Source: Pollenia angustigena (taxonomy: Eukaryota > Arthropoda > Insecta > Diptera > Polleniidae). From it: a DNA stretch of 64,000 bases. This document shows, one piece after another, positions 24,415 to 36,156 of this stretch. Each line of letters starts with the position of its first letter. Position 1 is the first letter of the stretch. The position numbers were made by a program, and so were the translations under genes. Location: positions 15,090,945 to 15,154,944 of the forward strand of contig OV884059.1 in NCBI GenBank assembly GCA_930367215.1, read 5' to 3'. The notes beneath the pieces are model-generated. The model made no database searches and was not told where the DNA came from. It saw only the letters and a list, made by a program, of their open reading frames with translations.

Positions 24415-24949
24415 ATTGTGTGTATAAAAAAGACTTCGTTCAAAAATTATTCCAACAAAAAAAAAATGTGTCTCAAAGCCAGCCGGCCGCTCTGCTCTCT
24501 CTGCCATCATCTTCTAATACAGTGCCTGCTTGTGTGCGCATCATTGCTTGTGCAAAAACCTTTTTTTTTTGATTTTGAAATTTCGTATATGAATTTCAGT
24601 AAACTTTTTGTTTGATTCAGTTAAATTATTTGTTTGAAAAAATCAGTGTTTTTTTTTCAATAAACAAAATGCAAATAAATTGTTTGAATATGCGAATTTG
24701 TTTATAGGACCGATTTCAGACAAAAAATTGTTTGATTCTACAAATTTTTTGTTTGAATTGGAAAAATAATTTTTTCACTTAAATGATTTTCAGGAAAACA
24801 AATTACATATATAAAAGCCATGGTAAGCTATGAACCAATCATTCCAAATTCTGCAGAACGATTTCTGGTATTAAAAAACATAAATTTCAATACAGCGGTG
24901 CAATTAGTTTAAGCGTTTGCAATGAAGCTAAACTGAAAGAAAGTTTACC

Positions 24950-25655
24950 GCGTATTTAATTATTTTACCAGAGTGGGCTTTAAATGGGGCCTATGGTAAG
25001 TTATGCACCGATCTTCACCAAATTTCACAGTGTCATTTCTAGCTCTATAAAACTGTGATGTACCAAATTTTGTTATGATAGCATTATTTTTTACGGTTTT
25101 AGGCGTACTTAGCTGTTTTCCGGAAGTAGGGTTTATATGGGGCCTAGGGTAAACTGTGGACCGATCTTCACGAAATTACATAGTTTTTTTTTTTTGTCCT
25201 ATAAAACTTTGATCTACCAAATTTTGTTATAATAGCATTTTTTTTACGGTTTTAGGCGTACTTAACTGTTTTCCGGAAGTAGTTTTTATATGGGGCCTAG
25301 GGTAAATTATGGACCGATCTTCACGAAATTACACAGCTTTACTTCTTGACCTATAAAACTTTGATGTGCCAAATTTTGTTAGTATAGCGTTATTTTTTAC
25401 GGTTTTAGGCGTACTTAGCTGTTTTCCGGAAGTAGGGTTTATATGGGGCCTAGGGTAAAGTATGGACCGATCTTCACGAAATTTCACAGTCTTTTTCCTA
25501 GTTCTATAAAACTTCGATGTACCGCATTTTGTTATGATAACATTATTTTTTACGGTTTCATGCGTACTAAACTGTTTTCCGGAAGTAAGGTTTATATGGG
25601 GCCTAGGGTAAATTATGGACCGATCTTCATAAAATTTTACAGCGTGATTTCCTGT
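24950..25655. repeat. Tandem array, five units of about 153 bp
   Basis: The motif ATGGGGCCTAGGGTAAA recurs with starts near 24982, 25136, 25289, 25442 and 25595, spacings of 154, 153, 153 and 153 bases. Each unit also has GGACCGATCTTCACGAAAT, TTTTACGGTTTTAGGCGTAC and GTTTTCCGGAAGTA. The first unit is the most diverged. Related but shorter units appear inverted at 63300-63540. Confidence 0.9.
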
Positions 25656-26060
25656 TGAATAAGACGAATTCTTTCAAAATCTTATGTCATTCTGTGCTTA
25701 TTATTCCACCATTTATGTTAGTTTTTGTAACAAAATTATCAATTTTTTTAGGTGGTGGTTCCACATTTTGATTCATGGCTCTGATCCTACTGAACCGATT
25801 TAGCTGAATTTCAATCCCAAACTGCTTAGGATAACTACAAGCAATTTGACACCCAGTTTGTTTAGTTCGTTTGAGTTTTTCGAAAGTGACCGTGTTTTCA
25901 ACAGACGGACAGACAGACGGACATGGCTAAATCGACTTAGAATTACTCAAGGACCCAGAATATATATACTTTATGGGGTCTGAGATGAATAATAAAAAAG
26001 TTTCACACGGAATGACAAACTTAATATACCCTCTTCACAACTAATTGTGGTGGAGGGTAT

Positions 26061-26531
26061 AAAAATTATACTGGGTAATATTTTGCATGCAATCGTCTTG
26101 TCTGTCTGGCTTGTGTTCTACTCGTGTATTATAAATTATTACAATCAATCATTTTATGAGATATTTTAAAGTTATTTTTTTTTTCTTCTGGACTATTTTT
26201 TCTTGTTTAATATTTCAATAGATAAACAAAACAAAAGCACAAACTAAAAAATGATTTCCCAAAACCTCAAAAAAACTTTAAAAAAAACTAAAGCTCTAAT
26301 AAATCTAAGAAAAACGTGCAATTTTTAAAAATATTTTATCACAAGCAAAGAAATTGTGGGTGAAATAAATATTCAACAATAACAAATAAAAATATCAAAA
26401 CTAAGTCAGGTGTTAAATAAACAAAACAATGCGGGTTGCCGTGACTTAAAATCATATAAAATACTAACTTTTTTAGCAACTGCCACTGAAAAATAAAAGT
26501 GTGGCCATTTACATAAAATAACATGAAACAA
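26061..26531. other. AT-rich intergenic DNA
   Basis: No gene or bounded repeat was recognised. Confidence 0.4.
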
Positions 26532-26692
26532 CCCTACAAGAACTGAATGAGCGAGTAGTCACATTTTTAATTTTGGTGTTAAGAAAATGATAGAAAGAAA
26601 TAAAGTTTTTTCACATTCGGTAATTTCTTTCTATCATTTTCTTAACACCAAAATGAAAAATGTGACTACTCGCTTATTCATTTCTTGTAGGG
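26532..26692. mobile_element. Foldback MITE, copy 2
   Basis: Near-perfect inverted arms with ends CCCTACAAGAACTGAATGAG and ATTCATTTCTTGTAGGG. It matches the element at 2371-2542 over its whole length with scattered differences. A pogo-like CAGTAGAAACCGCATATAAG lies just downstream at 26744, without a recognised partner end. Confidence 0.75.
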
Positions 26693-27205
26693 AAGTGAAC
26701 AAAATGCTGAAGTACTGGCATGAATACAAAATTATATTATATACAGTAGAAACCGCATATAAGCACATCGCATATAAGAATAAAACGCTTATTAGAAAGT
26801 GGACCAAAAACACCATGTCTTTTTCTATACTTTTCATAGAAAAAATTTTCTATAAAAGAAAATCGTATACATTTAATAAAAACTTTTTTAAACACCAAAG
26901 ATGATAAATGATATGAAAAGAGATTTTATACTAGAATTTTTTTTAACGACAACAGTGAACAAACAAAAAATATGTATGTATATGTACAACTATGCGTTAC
27001 TTGGACCAAAGCTTGTAGTTTGCGTATTAAAGATTGACATAAATAAGAAAGGAAAAACATAATCAACGAAAACAATGACATTCTCTTCTCCATCCCCTCT
27101 CCTTAAAGCTCAAGACTTGAAGGCTAAAACTTGAAGAGTGTGAACCAGCACTAAAAAATATTAGTTTAATTAGCGAATAAGATAAATAAATCTATAAATC
27201 TATCT
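26693..27205. other. Intergenic DNA
   Basis: No gene is seen. The segment AACTTGAAGAGTGTGAACC near 27132 resembles AACTTGAAGTGTGCGAACC near 29456, which suggests a shared degenerate repeat end. Confidence 0.35.
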
Positions 27206-27213
27206 ATGTATAT

Positions 27214-28091
27214 TAGAGCAACTCAAGTTGTATGCAAGCAAAATTCGTACTCGATGTACCCTCCTAAAAATGAACCTTGGACATTTTTAAGATGACATTT
27301 TAAATACTTCGGCTCCAGGGTTGACCTCTCGTGAGCTGGACCAGTTTGAAAAAGGGTCCAAGGCGCGTCCAACTGTATATAAAATTTGTCCAAGGACGAT
27401 CATCCAAGTCCTTTTTTTTTAGGATTTTCTGTAAAAAAAAAACGGTTTTTGAATTTTTTGTTTGGGGTTGTTTGTGATAAAAGTGCCAAATTAACATATT
27501 TTAATCTTTAGTCGATTTAATTAAATACGTGTCTCAGCTTTTTTTGAAATTCGTACTAGTTCGCGTTTTGACTAAAATGCAATGGAGTGGTAACCCTTTG
27601 TTTTAAATAGGGCAATATGGGTATCAAATTTTATCTTTTGCCAAGTATATCTTCTTTGTATGTAAATAATTTAGATTTGTGCAAATTAGATGCATTTTAC
27701 ACGGTGCTCTGGAATATATATAAATGCGATTTTGTAGTAGCTCTAATATGATAACGGATTTAGTTTCTAGATCATGTATGGATGAAAATAGGACTAAAGA
27801 AAGAAAAAAAGAAATGATCCACGACCTGAATTTTTTTTAATTTGCGAAAAAAATATGCCGCCAGTTAGACGCGCCTTAAAAAAACCTTTCTTACGATACC
27901 CAACTTGTATATATTGGTAAGGAAACAGATTCTTAAAGTAACAAAACATGCAAAAATATACCCTTTTTCAAACTGGTCCAGCTCACGAGAGGTCAACCCT
28001 GGAGCCGAAATATTTAAAATGAAATCTTAGAAAAGTCCAAGGTTCATTTTTAGGAGGGTACATCGAGCACTTTTTTTGGTGAGTCGCTCTA
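27214..28091. mobile_element. hAT-type MITE, long TIRs, perfect 8-bp duplication
   Basis: TAGAGCAACTC at the left and TAGAGCGACTC on the other strand at the right open inverted arms of roughly 150 bases. The arms share blocks such as CTCGATGTACCCTCCTAAAA and GGCTCCAGGGTTGACCTCTC. ATGTATAT is duplicated exactly at 27206-27213 and 28092-28099. No transposase is present. An 8-bp duplication fits hAT, though P-like or Merlin elements cannot be excluded from this alone. Confidence 0.8.
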
Positions 28092-28099
28092 ATGTATAT

Positions 28100-28921
28100 A
28101 CATATATAAAACAGGATGTGTGTATATATGTATGTATGTATGTAACGTATGGACTCCAAAAAGGAAGGGCCGATTTTGATGAAATTTTCAGGGAATCTTC
28201 AGAATATTTAGGGTGGTGACACTGTGAAGTCTAATTTTTGATTTTTGGTCTGCGGGCGTAGGGGCGTGGCAAAATCTAATTTTCACATTGCACCACCAAT
28301 GACATATACCTATATTTATTTTTTTTTTGAAAGCCGTTGTCATGCTTTTCAAAACGAGATATCAAACTCTTAAATCAATTATGTAGTTCCGAAGATATTT
28401 AAAAAAAACCTATGTTAATAATGATCCAATATCAAAATTTTAAAACTTTCGAAATCCACGAATTCCGATGATTTCCAACGATTTACCAATCCAATTCAAG
28501 CGGTTCCAATTCCCTTTGGGTCTTGCCTTTGCTATTACCATCAGAAAACCACAAGGCCAATCATTGACTATTGCTGGCTTAAACGGCCAGTTGTATTTGG
28601 CTTGCTCCCGAGTTGGCACGCCAAAAAATTTATACGTTTTTACACCAAATAAAAAAACAAAAAATATTGTCTATCGGCTGGCCTTAAGATGAAGTAATAA
28701 ATAAATATAATTTCCAATTTGCCTTTAATACATGCGTTTCTTTTTTGATTGAGCACATATCTACACCATATGTAAGTTATTTTGTAAAAAAAACTTTATG
28801 ATAGGTATTCCATGGATTTATATTTAAAGGCCGTAAAGTTCGTTGATACCTCAATTTAAATCGTGTGGTAATACAACACTAATGTTTGCTTAGGGCCAGC
28901 AACGCAGACCGGGTCAGCTAG
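28100..28921 (+). mobile_element. Internally deleted Helitron
   Basis: The left part contains GGACTCCAAAAAGGAAGGGC and GATTTTGATGAAATTTTCAG, blocks that from memory are common near Helitron 5' ends. The right end reads GACCGGGTCAGCTAGT, giving the CTAG-then-T terminus expected of Helitrons. The coding part is only a C-terminal helicase fragment (28468-28692). The exact 5' end is uncertain because it abuts the hAT-type MITE. Confidence 0.7.
28468..28692 (+). pseudogene. Helitron helicase C-terminal fragment
   Basis: A 74-residue frame starting ISNDLPIQFKRFQFPLGLAF continues with AITIRKPQGQSLTIAGL and GQLYLACSRVGTPKNLYVF. This is the order of the final helicase motifs of the Pif1-like domain at the C-terminus of Helitron Rep-helicase proteins. 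In the intact family ITINKAQGQS is usual, and here it is IRKPQGQS. A short in-frame deletion lies before GQLYLACSRVG. The Rep endonuclease and the rest of the helicase are absent, so no function is expected. Confidence 0.85.
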
Positions 28922-29849
28922 TATATAAATAACCAAACAGCAATTTTTAAGAATCTGATTAGATCACTAGGTTTAAATCATTGATATTTTCGATAGGGCT
29001 CATAGTGTATATAAATATGCTTGCTTAGAATTTTATAACGAACCAATAGAAGTGCTAGACATACAAAAAGTCGATGAACGAACTACTGCCTCTTTTTTGC
29101 CCGATTGGCATCTGAGACACAATTTCCTAGATGTGCCCAGTCATAGATGTGCGAAATCATATCTAGAGATGCCTCTTTTAAAAGACCAGCGAATGTGTTG
29201 AAACAGTCATCGAATTCAAGATGTTCAAGGCAAATCCCGCTCTAGCTACATTATCCGCCCGTTCGTTAGAAAAATCGATTGAAGTACTAAATTGTTAGCC
29301 AACTTCTAGAAAAAGTAAACAAAAGTAAAACCATTTACACAAAATTACAGCAAAAAAGAAAACAACACATAAAAGTGCTGCCGTTAAATAAATCGTTAAT
29401 GTTAATGCCATTTCTTTTCCCCTCTCTCCTAAAAACTCAATACTTGACGAGTCAAACTTGAAGTGTGCGAACCGGCACTTAAGCAAACAAAAGAAGTGGC
29501 AAGCTCATAAAATTACAGTAAACAAAAACATTTAAGTGTTGCCATTAACTAAAAACATTTAAATACAACCGTTTTAGTAACTCCTCAAAAAAAAAAAAGG
29601 AAACAAAAGATTGGCCATTTACATAACAATTCTTTTAATTTTAAATATTCAATTTATTATAATAAAACTTTTATTGTTCCCTTTTTTGTAATATTTTTTT
29701 TTTATTCTAAAACTCATTTCCTATTTCCGGTTTATGTAGAAAATGTAAAAACATTTTCGAGTTTTTGTAATTGTAATTTTAATGTTTTTTTGTGCTTTTG
29801 TTAAATATTCTTTATTTTTATTAAACAAGTTTTTGTTATTGTTGTTATT
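28922..29849. other. AT-rich intergenic DNA
   Basis: No gene is supported. A slightly GC-richer patch lies at 29080-29280 without a domain. Other frames are short. Confidence 0.4.
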
Positions 29850-30394
29850 TTGTTCACTACTCATCTAGCTTTTGTTAAAGATTTTGTCGATCTTTTTTTA
29901 GATTTGACTACAATTGCAAAAAAATCAACGAACCCTAACCGAAAATATAAAAAAATGTATGTTTTACATTTAAGCGAACTTCTAGTAACAAATCTTATTT
30001 TATTTGCAGTAAAAGCCATTGGCTTTATTATTTTACCTTATTTAGAAAGTTTATTGAACTTGAGTGTTATTTTTTGTATCTTTTGTCATTTCACAAAAAA
30101 AATTTCAACAACATAAACAAGCGAAAATTGTTTAACTGTTTTTATTTAGGCTGTGATTTTTATCACTTTTATTTAACGTTAAAATTAACCACATTTCTGC
30201 TTAATTTTGCTACTTATTATATTTTGCTAAATATGGTTGGTCAATTAAAAATCTATAAAGAATGCAATTGCTTGTTGAGTTCCATTAAATGTGATACGGA
30301 CAATTTGGATTTGAAATATCAGGTTGAGATGTTTGAAAGGATAAATTTGGGGATTCCCCTACACAACAGGGATTTGGAAAGGATTGATTGTTAA
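29850..30394 (+). other. Unassigned membrane-protein-like frames
   Basis: Two overlapping + frames (29850-30116 and 30074-30394) encode hydrophobic stretches that could be membrane segments. The second ends in a more soluble tail, LKYQVEMFERINLGIPLHN followed by RDLERIDC, which does not look like random AT-rich translation. A frameshift or intron would be needed to join them. I do not recognise a family. It may be a gene fragment or chance. Confidence 0.25.
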
Positions 30395-30522
30395 ATATAA
30401 ATATTGGCATTATTACCAAAATCTGCAGAACTTTGGTCCGGCAACTTTATTCAAAACTTAAAATAGATATACATACCCAAATGAGCGCGCCAAGCGTAAC
30501 GTTTTCTTTCGCTTATACATAC

Positions 30523-30854
30523 TCGCATATAAAATTCGGCCACCTGGTCCATTTTGATAAAATTGACTACTCCATGGACTGGTCCGATGTAATGCAAGCA
30601 TGGACCATGTCATTGTTAAAATTGTTTGTAGTGAAACTGCATGTCTTCGTTTTTTAACGACATGCTTTCGTTTTTAAACGACTTCAAAACTAATCCTCTT
30701 GAGTATTAGTGGGTTATATGGTCCTCTCCTAGCGCATCGTAAAGTTAAATAGACCAGGTTTTTTCCATACGTTTGGGTTACTTTTGGACTAGTCCTGGTC
30801 CCTTGTGGACTACTCTTTACACACGTGTTTGGACTGGTCTTAGTATTTGCAGGG
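30523..30854 (+). mobile_element. CCCTG-ended MITE, copy A
   Basis: The sequence aligns throughout with the copies at 35509-35813 and 37969-38332. Shared blocks include CTACTCCATGGACTGGTCC, TTTTTAAACGACTTCAAAAC and TTTTTCCATACGTTTGGGTT. The left end is degraded (CGCATATAAA instead of CTGCATATAAA). The right end is TTGCAGGG. Confidence 0.75.
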
Positions 30855-30912
30855 TACATACATATATTAAAAAAAGCATCAACGTTGTGTCGTGATTAGT
30901 AATGTTAACTTA

Positions 30913-31175
30913 GTCTGAGTTCATACGGCTCATGTCTTATTGACAAGATCCTTCCTTTTTCATCTTTGAACATGAACTGGCGTTTAAATGATTCATGTCA
31001 TGTTGACGACATGTGCTTTTTTGATATTGAAAACAATAACAATATTAAACAACGAATGAAAAAGCAAAACGTAAAGACAGTACATGCATCTGTGTACTCG
31101 TTTCTTTTCCCCTCGTCCCTCTCGCCTATAAAGTGGTAATCTTGTCAATAAGACATGAGCCGTATGAACTCAGAC
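30913..31175. mobile_element. MITE with TTA target duplication
   Basis: The terminal repeats are nearly perfect for about 37 bases, starting GTCTGAGTTCATACGGCTCA on both strands. TTA flanks at 30910-30912 and 31176-31178. The high arm identity suggests a recent insertion. It is non-coding. Confidence 0.8.
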
Positions 31176-31178
31176 TTA

Positions 31179-33866
31179 TCTTGTTTTATTTAACCTCAAA
31201 AAAAGAAATAAAAATGAAGGTAAACAACCGCTAGATTGGCCTAAATGTAAAAAAAAAATAAAAATTCAAAGCATTAAATGAGAAAGAATTTGAACTTACT
31301 GTCGACTTTTTATTTATGGGCCTTAGAATTTTAGCCTGAAGTCGAATCCTCAATTCTGTTTGAACGTTTAATTTATTTTTTCTTTTTCAATTAGATATTT
31401 TCAAAAGACGCACTTGTGACCCAATTGTGTTTCTTGCATAAAACTGCTCTAGGCGGGGAAGCGGCTCGCTCGTCGTTATCATCATCTTTTAAGGGCAATC
31501 AGGCTGTCCTTGTTTTTCTGCCTTTCTAAAGTTTTGTGTTCCATTTCGCATGGGCTAATTGTTTGGCGTCGTATCACTGTAACGAATTATGGAATTGCGG
31601 GTTTCTTTATTAACGAACTCGGATTTGTTTTGGTGGAGTACCATATATAACTCATATGAGTTACTGGTGAAGTACCATTTAATACTGTTGGCAACACCTG
31701 TTTTAATTATCATTTAACCGCATTTATTTATACAAACAATTACACAATTAATTACATGACTGGCACAACAATCTACGCAATTTTATGTCATAAAACTTAA
31801 TTATTTCTTCTCTTTAACCTTGGACTTGCAAAGTTTTTGTTTATTATCTCTACTAACTTGAAAAGTTGTTGGGAAAAAAACTTGCATTAATATGTGCTAG
31901 CAAGTACAAAAGATTAAATAAATCTATAAAAATTTTAATATCTTAAGAAAATAGTAAAAAAATGGCAAAAAGTCATACATTAAAAAAAAGAAAAATAAAT
32001 AAAAAAAATAGCCAATAAATTGTTCAAATTTAATGGAATTTTTTTTTAAGTAAATAATTTTTAATATGACTACTTCAATATACTTTTTCAGAACGACTTA
32101 CAAAAAAATTTTTGAAATAAAATGTTTATAAACTTTATGAAGCTTCAAATTTATAAGTGAAAACTCCACCCATATTTTAAAATACGTTAATATTTTTTCC
32201 AGTATTTATATAGAATTCTTAACTCAACAATAATTAAACGCATATTGTGGGAGCAACACGAAAGAAAAGTTTACCACAAAAAGTAAGGGTTGCCAACTGC
32301 TTGTTATCAACAGCAAGGAGTTTATGTTTTTTTTTTTGATTACAAGGGGCTTGGATTTATGTGCAAGTTTATGTTAATAATCAGGGAGTGAGCTTTACAC
32401 TTTTTTTCTGCTGCTACTCCCATAAAACTGTTAATTATTGTTTTTCTACATGCATTTTAATCCATTTTCTTTTTGTGTATATGGGTAGCAAAGTGTTTGG
32501 CAATGCAAATGAGTTGTATGTTTGAGGAGAGGCAAACTATGAGGTTAAAAGGGTGTTAAACAGATTTTTTTTTAATTTATTAATGGTTAGTTTTTAATGA
32601 GTTTCTTTAACAATAAAATTATCAGGCAACACTGTATAATGAAAACATCGGAAACTTGAATTTGAAACAAAAAATGTCCATTGAAAATGTGTATGTGAAA
32701 ATGAATACTGTTCTGTAACAGAACTTAAATAATACAAACAAAAATATTTTTAATGTCATCTGAAGTGGGTTGAGTTGAAAGATAATTGAATACCATTAAT
32801 GTTTGAGTATGATTTAAGCCATGTAGTCGCCGGCTGGTGCAATTTGGAACTCCAATTTATACACTTCGCGGCGTTTACGGTCGTATTACAGTAATAACTT
32901 GTCGAACTATGATTTCGATTTAAAAACAGGACCAATACATGAAATAATTCGTTTATCAAAAGTTGCCTTCAAGTAAATAATTAGACCTGAACCAATAGTC
33001 AGTCCGGTGCCTGCTCACCGGCGGCTGCTGACTCCTGTGGTACCACATATGATCTCTGGTCATCTGCGATCAAAAGACCTCAAAATATTTTTCATTTTGG
33101 CCGAAACACAGGTATGTAACACTAAAAGGGGAAATATCCTTGAGATAATCCCTATAACTCAAAGGGACTTTTTAGGGGTGTAATAGTGTTTCGACAATAG
33201 CTTCAGAGTTATCGCTTGAAATGCTGTAATTCTGTTTTTTTTTTATCAAAGCCATTGTGTGCATTATCTCTGAACAAAACATTAAAATAAAACTTAACCA
33301 CGGTTTTTAATCTAATTTAAACATTTTGCAAACTTCTTCTCGGCGTCTCTTCAAGATAACCCTTAAACTAGCATAAAATGTCGAAACAACTGTCAAGTTG
33401 CAACCAATTTTAAGTTTTTTGTTTCTTAGATTTCTTATTCTGATACAAGAAAAATTATGGAATCGATTTTCTGAGCCCGCTTGCATATGTGAATACCCCT
33501 AATACAAATATTTTAAATTTATTGCTAGTTTTTTTTCTTTAAAATTAACACAAATAAATACAAGTTTTAATGTTTGCAACCACAAAAATATCATGACATT
33601 GGTGTTTATTAAAAAAAAGACAATTTTAAACTTTTAAAAAAATATACTGCAATTTAAATTTACACAAACCACATAAATTTATGCAATTATTAATTAATTT
33701 ATATCAATTAATAAATTGTAGTCATAACTTTTGAAAAAAAAAAATACAAAGCAAAAGTTCACAACAACATGATAGAAATAAATAAAAATTAAGAACTTCT
33801 TAATTAGAGCATTTAGTAATTAAAATTTTTTTTTAGTTTAGTTTTCTTGTTTGTTTAATTTATTAA
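31179..33866. other. Intergenic DNA, nothing firm
   Basis: No gene is supported. A GC-richer stretch near 32990-33110 contains GCCTGCTCACCGGCGGCTGC. A second, around 33330-33420, has no open frame of note. Neither matches a family I recognise. Confidence 0.4.
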
Positions 33867-33868
33867 TA

Positions 33869-34416
33869 GTGCATTTACACCTACGCCATAAACAGGTTAT
33901 AAGTTGTTTATGATGATAAACTAGTTTGAGAAACTTGTTTATCCATACAAATTATAAACACGTTTGTAACTAGCTTTTGAGATAAACTAGTTACAAACAA
34001 CCAGTTTATGTTAATGCAACTCTGTTTTTCAAATTTTGTTCTGGCAATGCTAGTGATATTTGACATTTCCTCAAAAATAATAAAAATCAAGTGAAAAAAA
34101 ATTTACTTTTATCTGTAAAAAAAGTCAAAACAATAGTAAGAAAAATAAAATAAACAAAGAAAATGTTTAAAAAAAACTCCAAATTTATGAGAAATTTTAG
34201 TTTTTTTTTACATATTTTCTTTTAGATGGACAACGGAAATAAAAGGTTTGTTTATATGTTCGAATTTATGTGCATCAACGTTTTTTTTTATTATTGGGGC
34301 TAAGAACTTGTCAAAGATAAACAACTTAACTGTCAAAAATGCTGATGTAAACGGTATAGTTTATGAAAGTAGTTTACGATCGTAAACTAGTTTGAAAATT
34401 ACAAGTGTAAATGCAC
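33869..34416. mobile_element. MITE with TA duplication
   Basis: Ends GTGCATTTACACCTACGCC and, on the other strand, GTGCATTTACACTTGTAAT, with TA on both sides (33867-33868 and 34417-34418). The interior repeats AAACTAGTTTG / GTAAACTAGTTT motifs. A TA duplication points to Tc1/mariner-type mobilisation, though TA is weak evidence in AT-rich DNA. Confidence 0.55.
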
Positions 34417-34418
34417 TA

Positions 34419-35326
34419 TAAGTTTCTACAATTTGCTATTTAAAAGTAAAGTGGGTACTGTTTTCTAAACAAAATTCAGCTGGCAACATTAAGTTTCATG
34501 TTTAATTTTCAATTTGGTAACACTCGAAAACTCTTCCAATTGTGATTCATTCTGAATACAATTACAACTGCAACGCCAAACCACAGCAAAAGAACGGTTG
34601 TAAACATTTTAAACAATAATTTTTAAACAACGGCTGTTGCATATTCTAAATGCCTTATTTCTTACATTTAAGAAATTAATTCCACGGGGCTTAATAATTA
34701 TATTGTTTGACGCTACATATTACATGAGGCTCCATTCTTTTAAATATATATGATTTCAATAAATATTATTAGTTTACAACCACAATGTGTTTTAGGGTCT
34801 GACTTAACATTTCCATTCCGACGATATTGAAGAAAATATTTAAGAACATTACGGATAAACTATATCCGGCGCGTTATATACTGTGTGTCACCCTCATATT
34901 GTGCAAATCTGATTAAAGTTAATACTTCATCCAAATAGTTTTCCAAATAATTCGCTTTATACGATTTTGATCTGGCCTGGCCGGCCTTATTTTTTTAACA
35001 AATATTGTACATTGGTTCATAAAGCGTACTGAATGGTAATTTCTTGTAGGTCTAGCGTTCAATAATAAAGTCCGTAGATTTTAATCACTAAAACGCTGTG
35101 CTGGCTTATATTTTAAATAAAAATATCCAAAAAATTATGGTAATTTGGTTTTAGCAAGATCTTGTAGGCCAAGATCATTACGCGAATGTTTTAAGTGCGC
35201 CCTGTTCGACGTCTTTGCTGATGTGTTGTATGACTAACGGACAATACTAAAGCAAAACAAAAAAATAGATGATGGTGTCAATCGAACTAAACCACAATTT
35301 CGAAATAAAATAGATCTATTTACAAG
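34419..35326. other. Intergenic DNA
   Basis: No gene or bounded element was recognised. Confidence 0.4.
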
Positions 35327-35500
35327 CATAAAGGTCCAACCATAATGTGCATGGGCTATCTTAGGCAAGTGCACGAATACATGTAAGTCATGTGTGTCAA
35401 ACCTTATTGAACTTAAGGAAACTTTTTTTTTTCGTTAAGTTTTATGAAACTGTCATTCGCTTAAGGAAAGGTCGAAACTGATCGAACCTTCAAATGTTTC
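35327..35500 (+). repeat. CCAACCATAATGTGC-type MITE, partial copy
   Basis: The left end AAAGGTCCAACCATAATGTGC and downstream AATACATGTAAGTCATGTG and AAACTGTCATTCGCTTAAG match the fuller element at 57512-57789. The right end appears to be missing. Confidence 0.55.
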
Positions 35501-35508
35501 GGAATCGA

Positions 35509-35813
35509 CCCTGCAAATAATAGGACCAGTCCAAACACGCGTGTAAAGAGTAGTCCACAAGGGACCAGGACTAGTTCAAAACTAACCCAAACGTATGGAA
35601 AAAACCCTGGTCTATTTAACACTACGATGTCCTAGGAGAGGACCATATAACCCACCTTTGGACCACTAAGGAGTAATTTTAAAACTACTCCATGGTATAC
35701 ACAAGAGGATTAGTTTTGAAGTCGTTTAAAAACGAAAGCATGTCCATGGACCAGTCCATGGAGTAGTCCATTTTATCAAAATGGATCAGGTGGTCCAATT
35801 TTATTTGCTAGGG
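35509..35813 (-). mobile_element. CCCTG-ended MITE, copy B, inverted
   Basis: This copy is in the opposite orientation to 30523-30854 and 37969-38332. It reads CCCTGCAAATAATAGGACC at the left and ends GGTCCAATTTTATTTGCTAGGG. CGA flanks both sides (35506-35508 and 35814-35816). It lies upstream of the + strand protease homologue, whose downstream side carries an oppositely oriented copy. Confidence 0.75.
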
Positions 35814-35934
35814 CGATATGTATCCTACATTCTTCAGTTAAGTTTGATGTTTTGAAGCCACCCGCAAATTGGCAGCTTTGCTATCCATAAATATTCTATT
35901 TCTCTCGTTAAACGATTATACCTTAAACAAATAA

Positions 35935-36153
35935 GGCCCGTTTTCACAACTTACCGATAGCTAAAGGTTGGATTTTATCGGCCGTATAAAAAGTGTTCCA
36001 TTATTACAATTTAACTTTTACCTACCAGGTAGGATGAACCTTAATTTACTTTATTGCCCAGTTAAGATAAAAGTAAAGTTTTTAAAATGGAACACTTTTT
36101 ATAAGGGCGTTTAAAGTCTACTTTAAGCTATCGGTTAGTTGTGAAAACGGGCC
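35935..36153. mobile_element. MITE with TAA target duplication
   Basis: Ends GGCCCGTTTTCACAACTTAC and, on the other strand, GGCCCGTTTTCACAACTAAC. The arms continue through CCGATAGCT. TAA at 35932-35934 and 36154-36156. It is 219 bp and non-coding. Confidence 0.75.
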
Positions 36154-36156
36154 TAA

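Larger units (their letters stand above)
22255..24781. mobile_element. Nested inverted-repeat element, level 2
   Basis: The left end CACAGAAAAAATTATTGCC and the right end, on the other strand AAGTGAAAAAATTATTTTTCC, are related inverted ends. Both are followed by repeated AAACAAA / TTTGTTTGA subterminal motifs. The element is interrupted by 22890-24414. Its boundaries are approximate and it has no transposase. Confidence 0.4.
22065..26060. repeat. Composite dispersed repeat with nested insertions
   Basis: The left end carries TATTCGGCTGTGCCGAAT followed by ATACCCTCCACC. The right end carries the complementary GTGGTGGAGGGTATA at 26041-26057. The right part (about 24.9-26.05 kb), including a CCGTC/GACAGACGGACATGG block and GGAATGACAAACTTAATATA, recurs in opposite orientation at 62777-64000. 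The left part is interrupted by elements at 22255-24781, 22890-24414 and 23313-23767. No coding sequence was recognised. Confidence 0.55.

Noticed and set aside
24950..25655. CRISPR-like array
   Set aside because: Units are 153 bp with no short repeat/spacer pattern, and the genome is eukaryotic.
30388..30657. 89-codon frame as a gene
   Set aside because: It lies mostly within a copy of the CCCTG-ended MITE and shows no domain.
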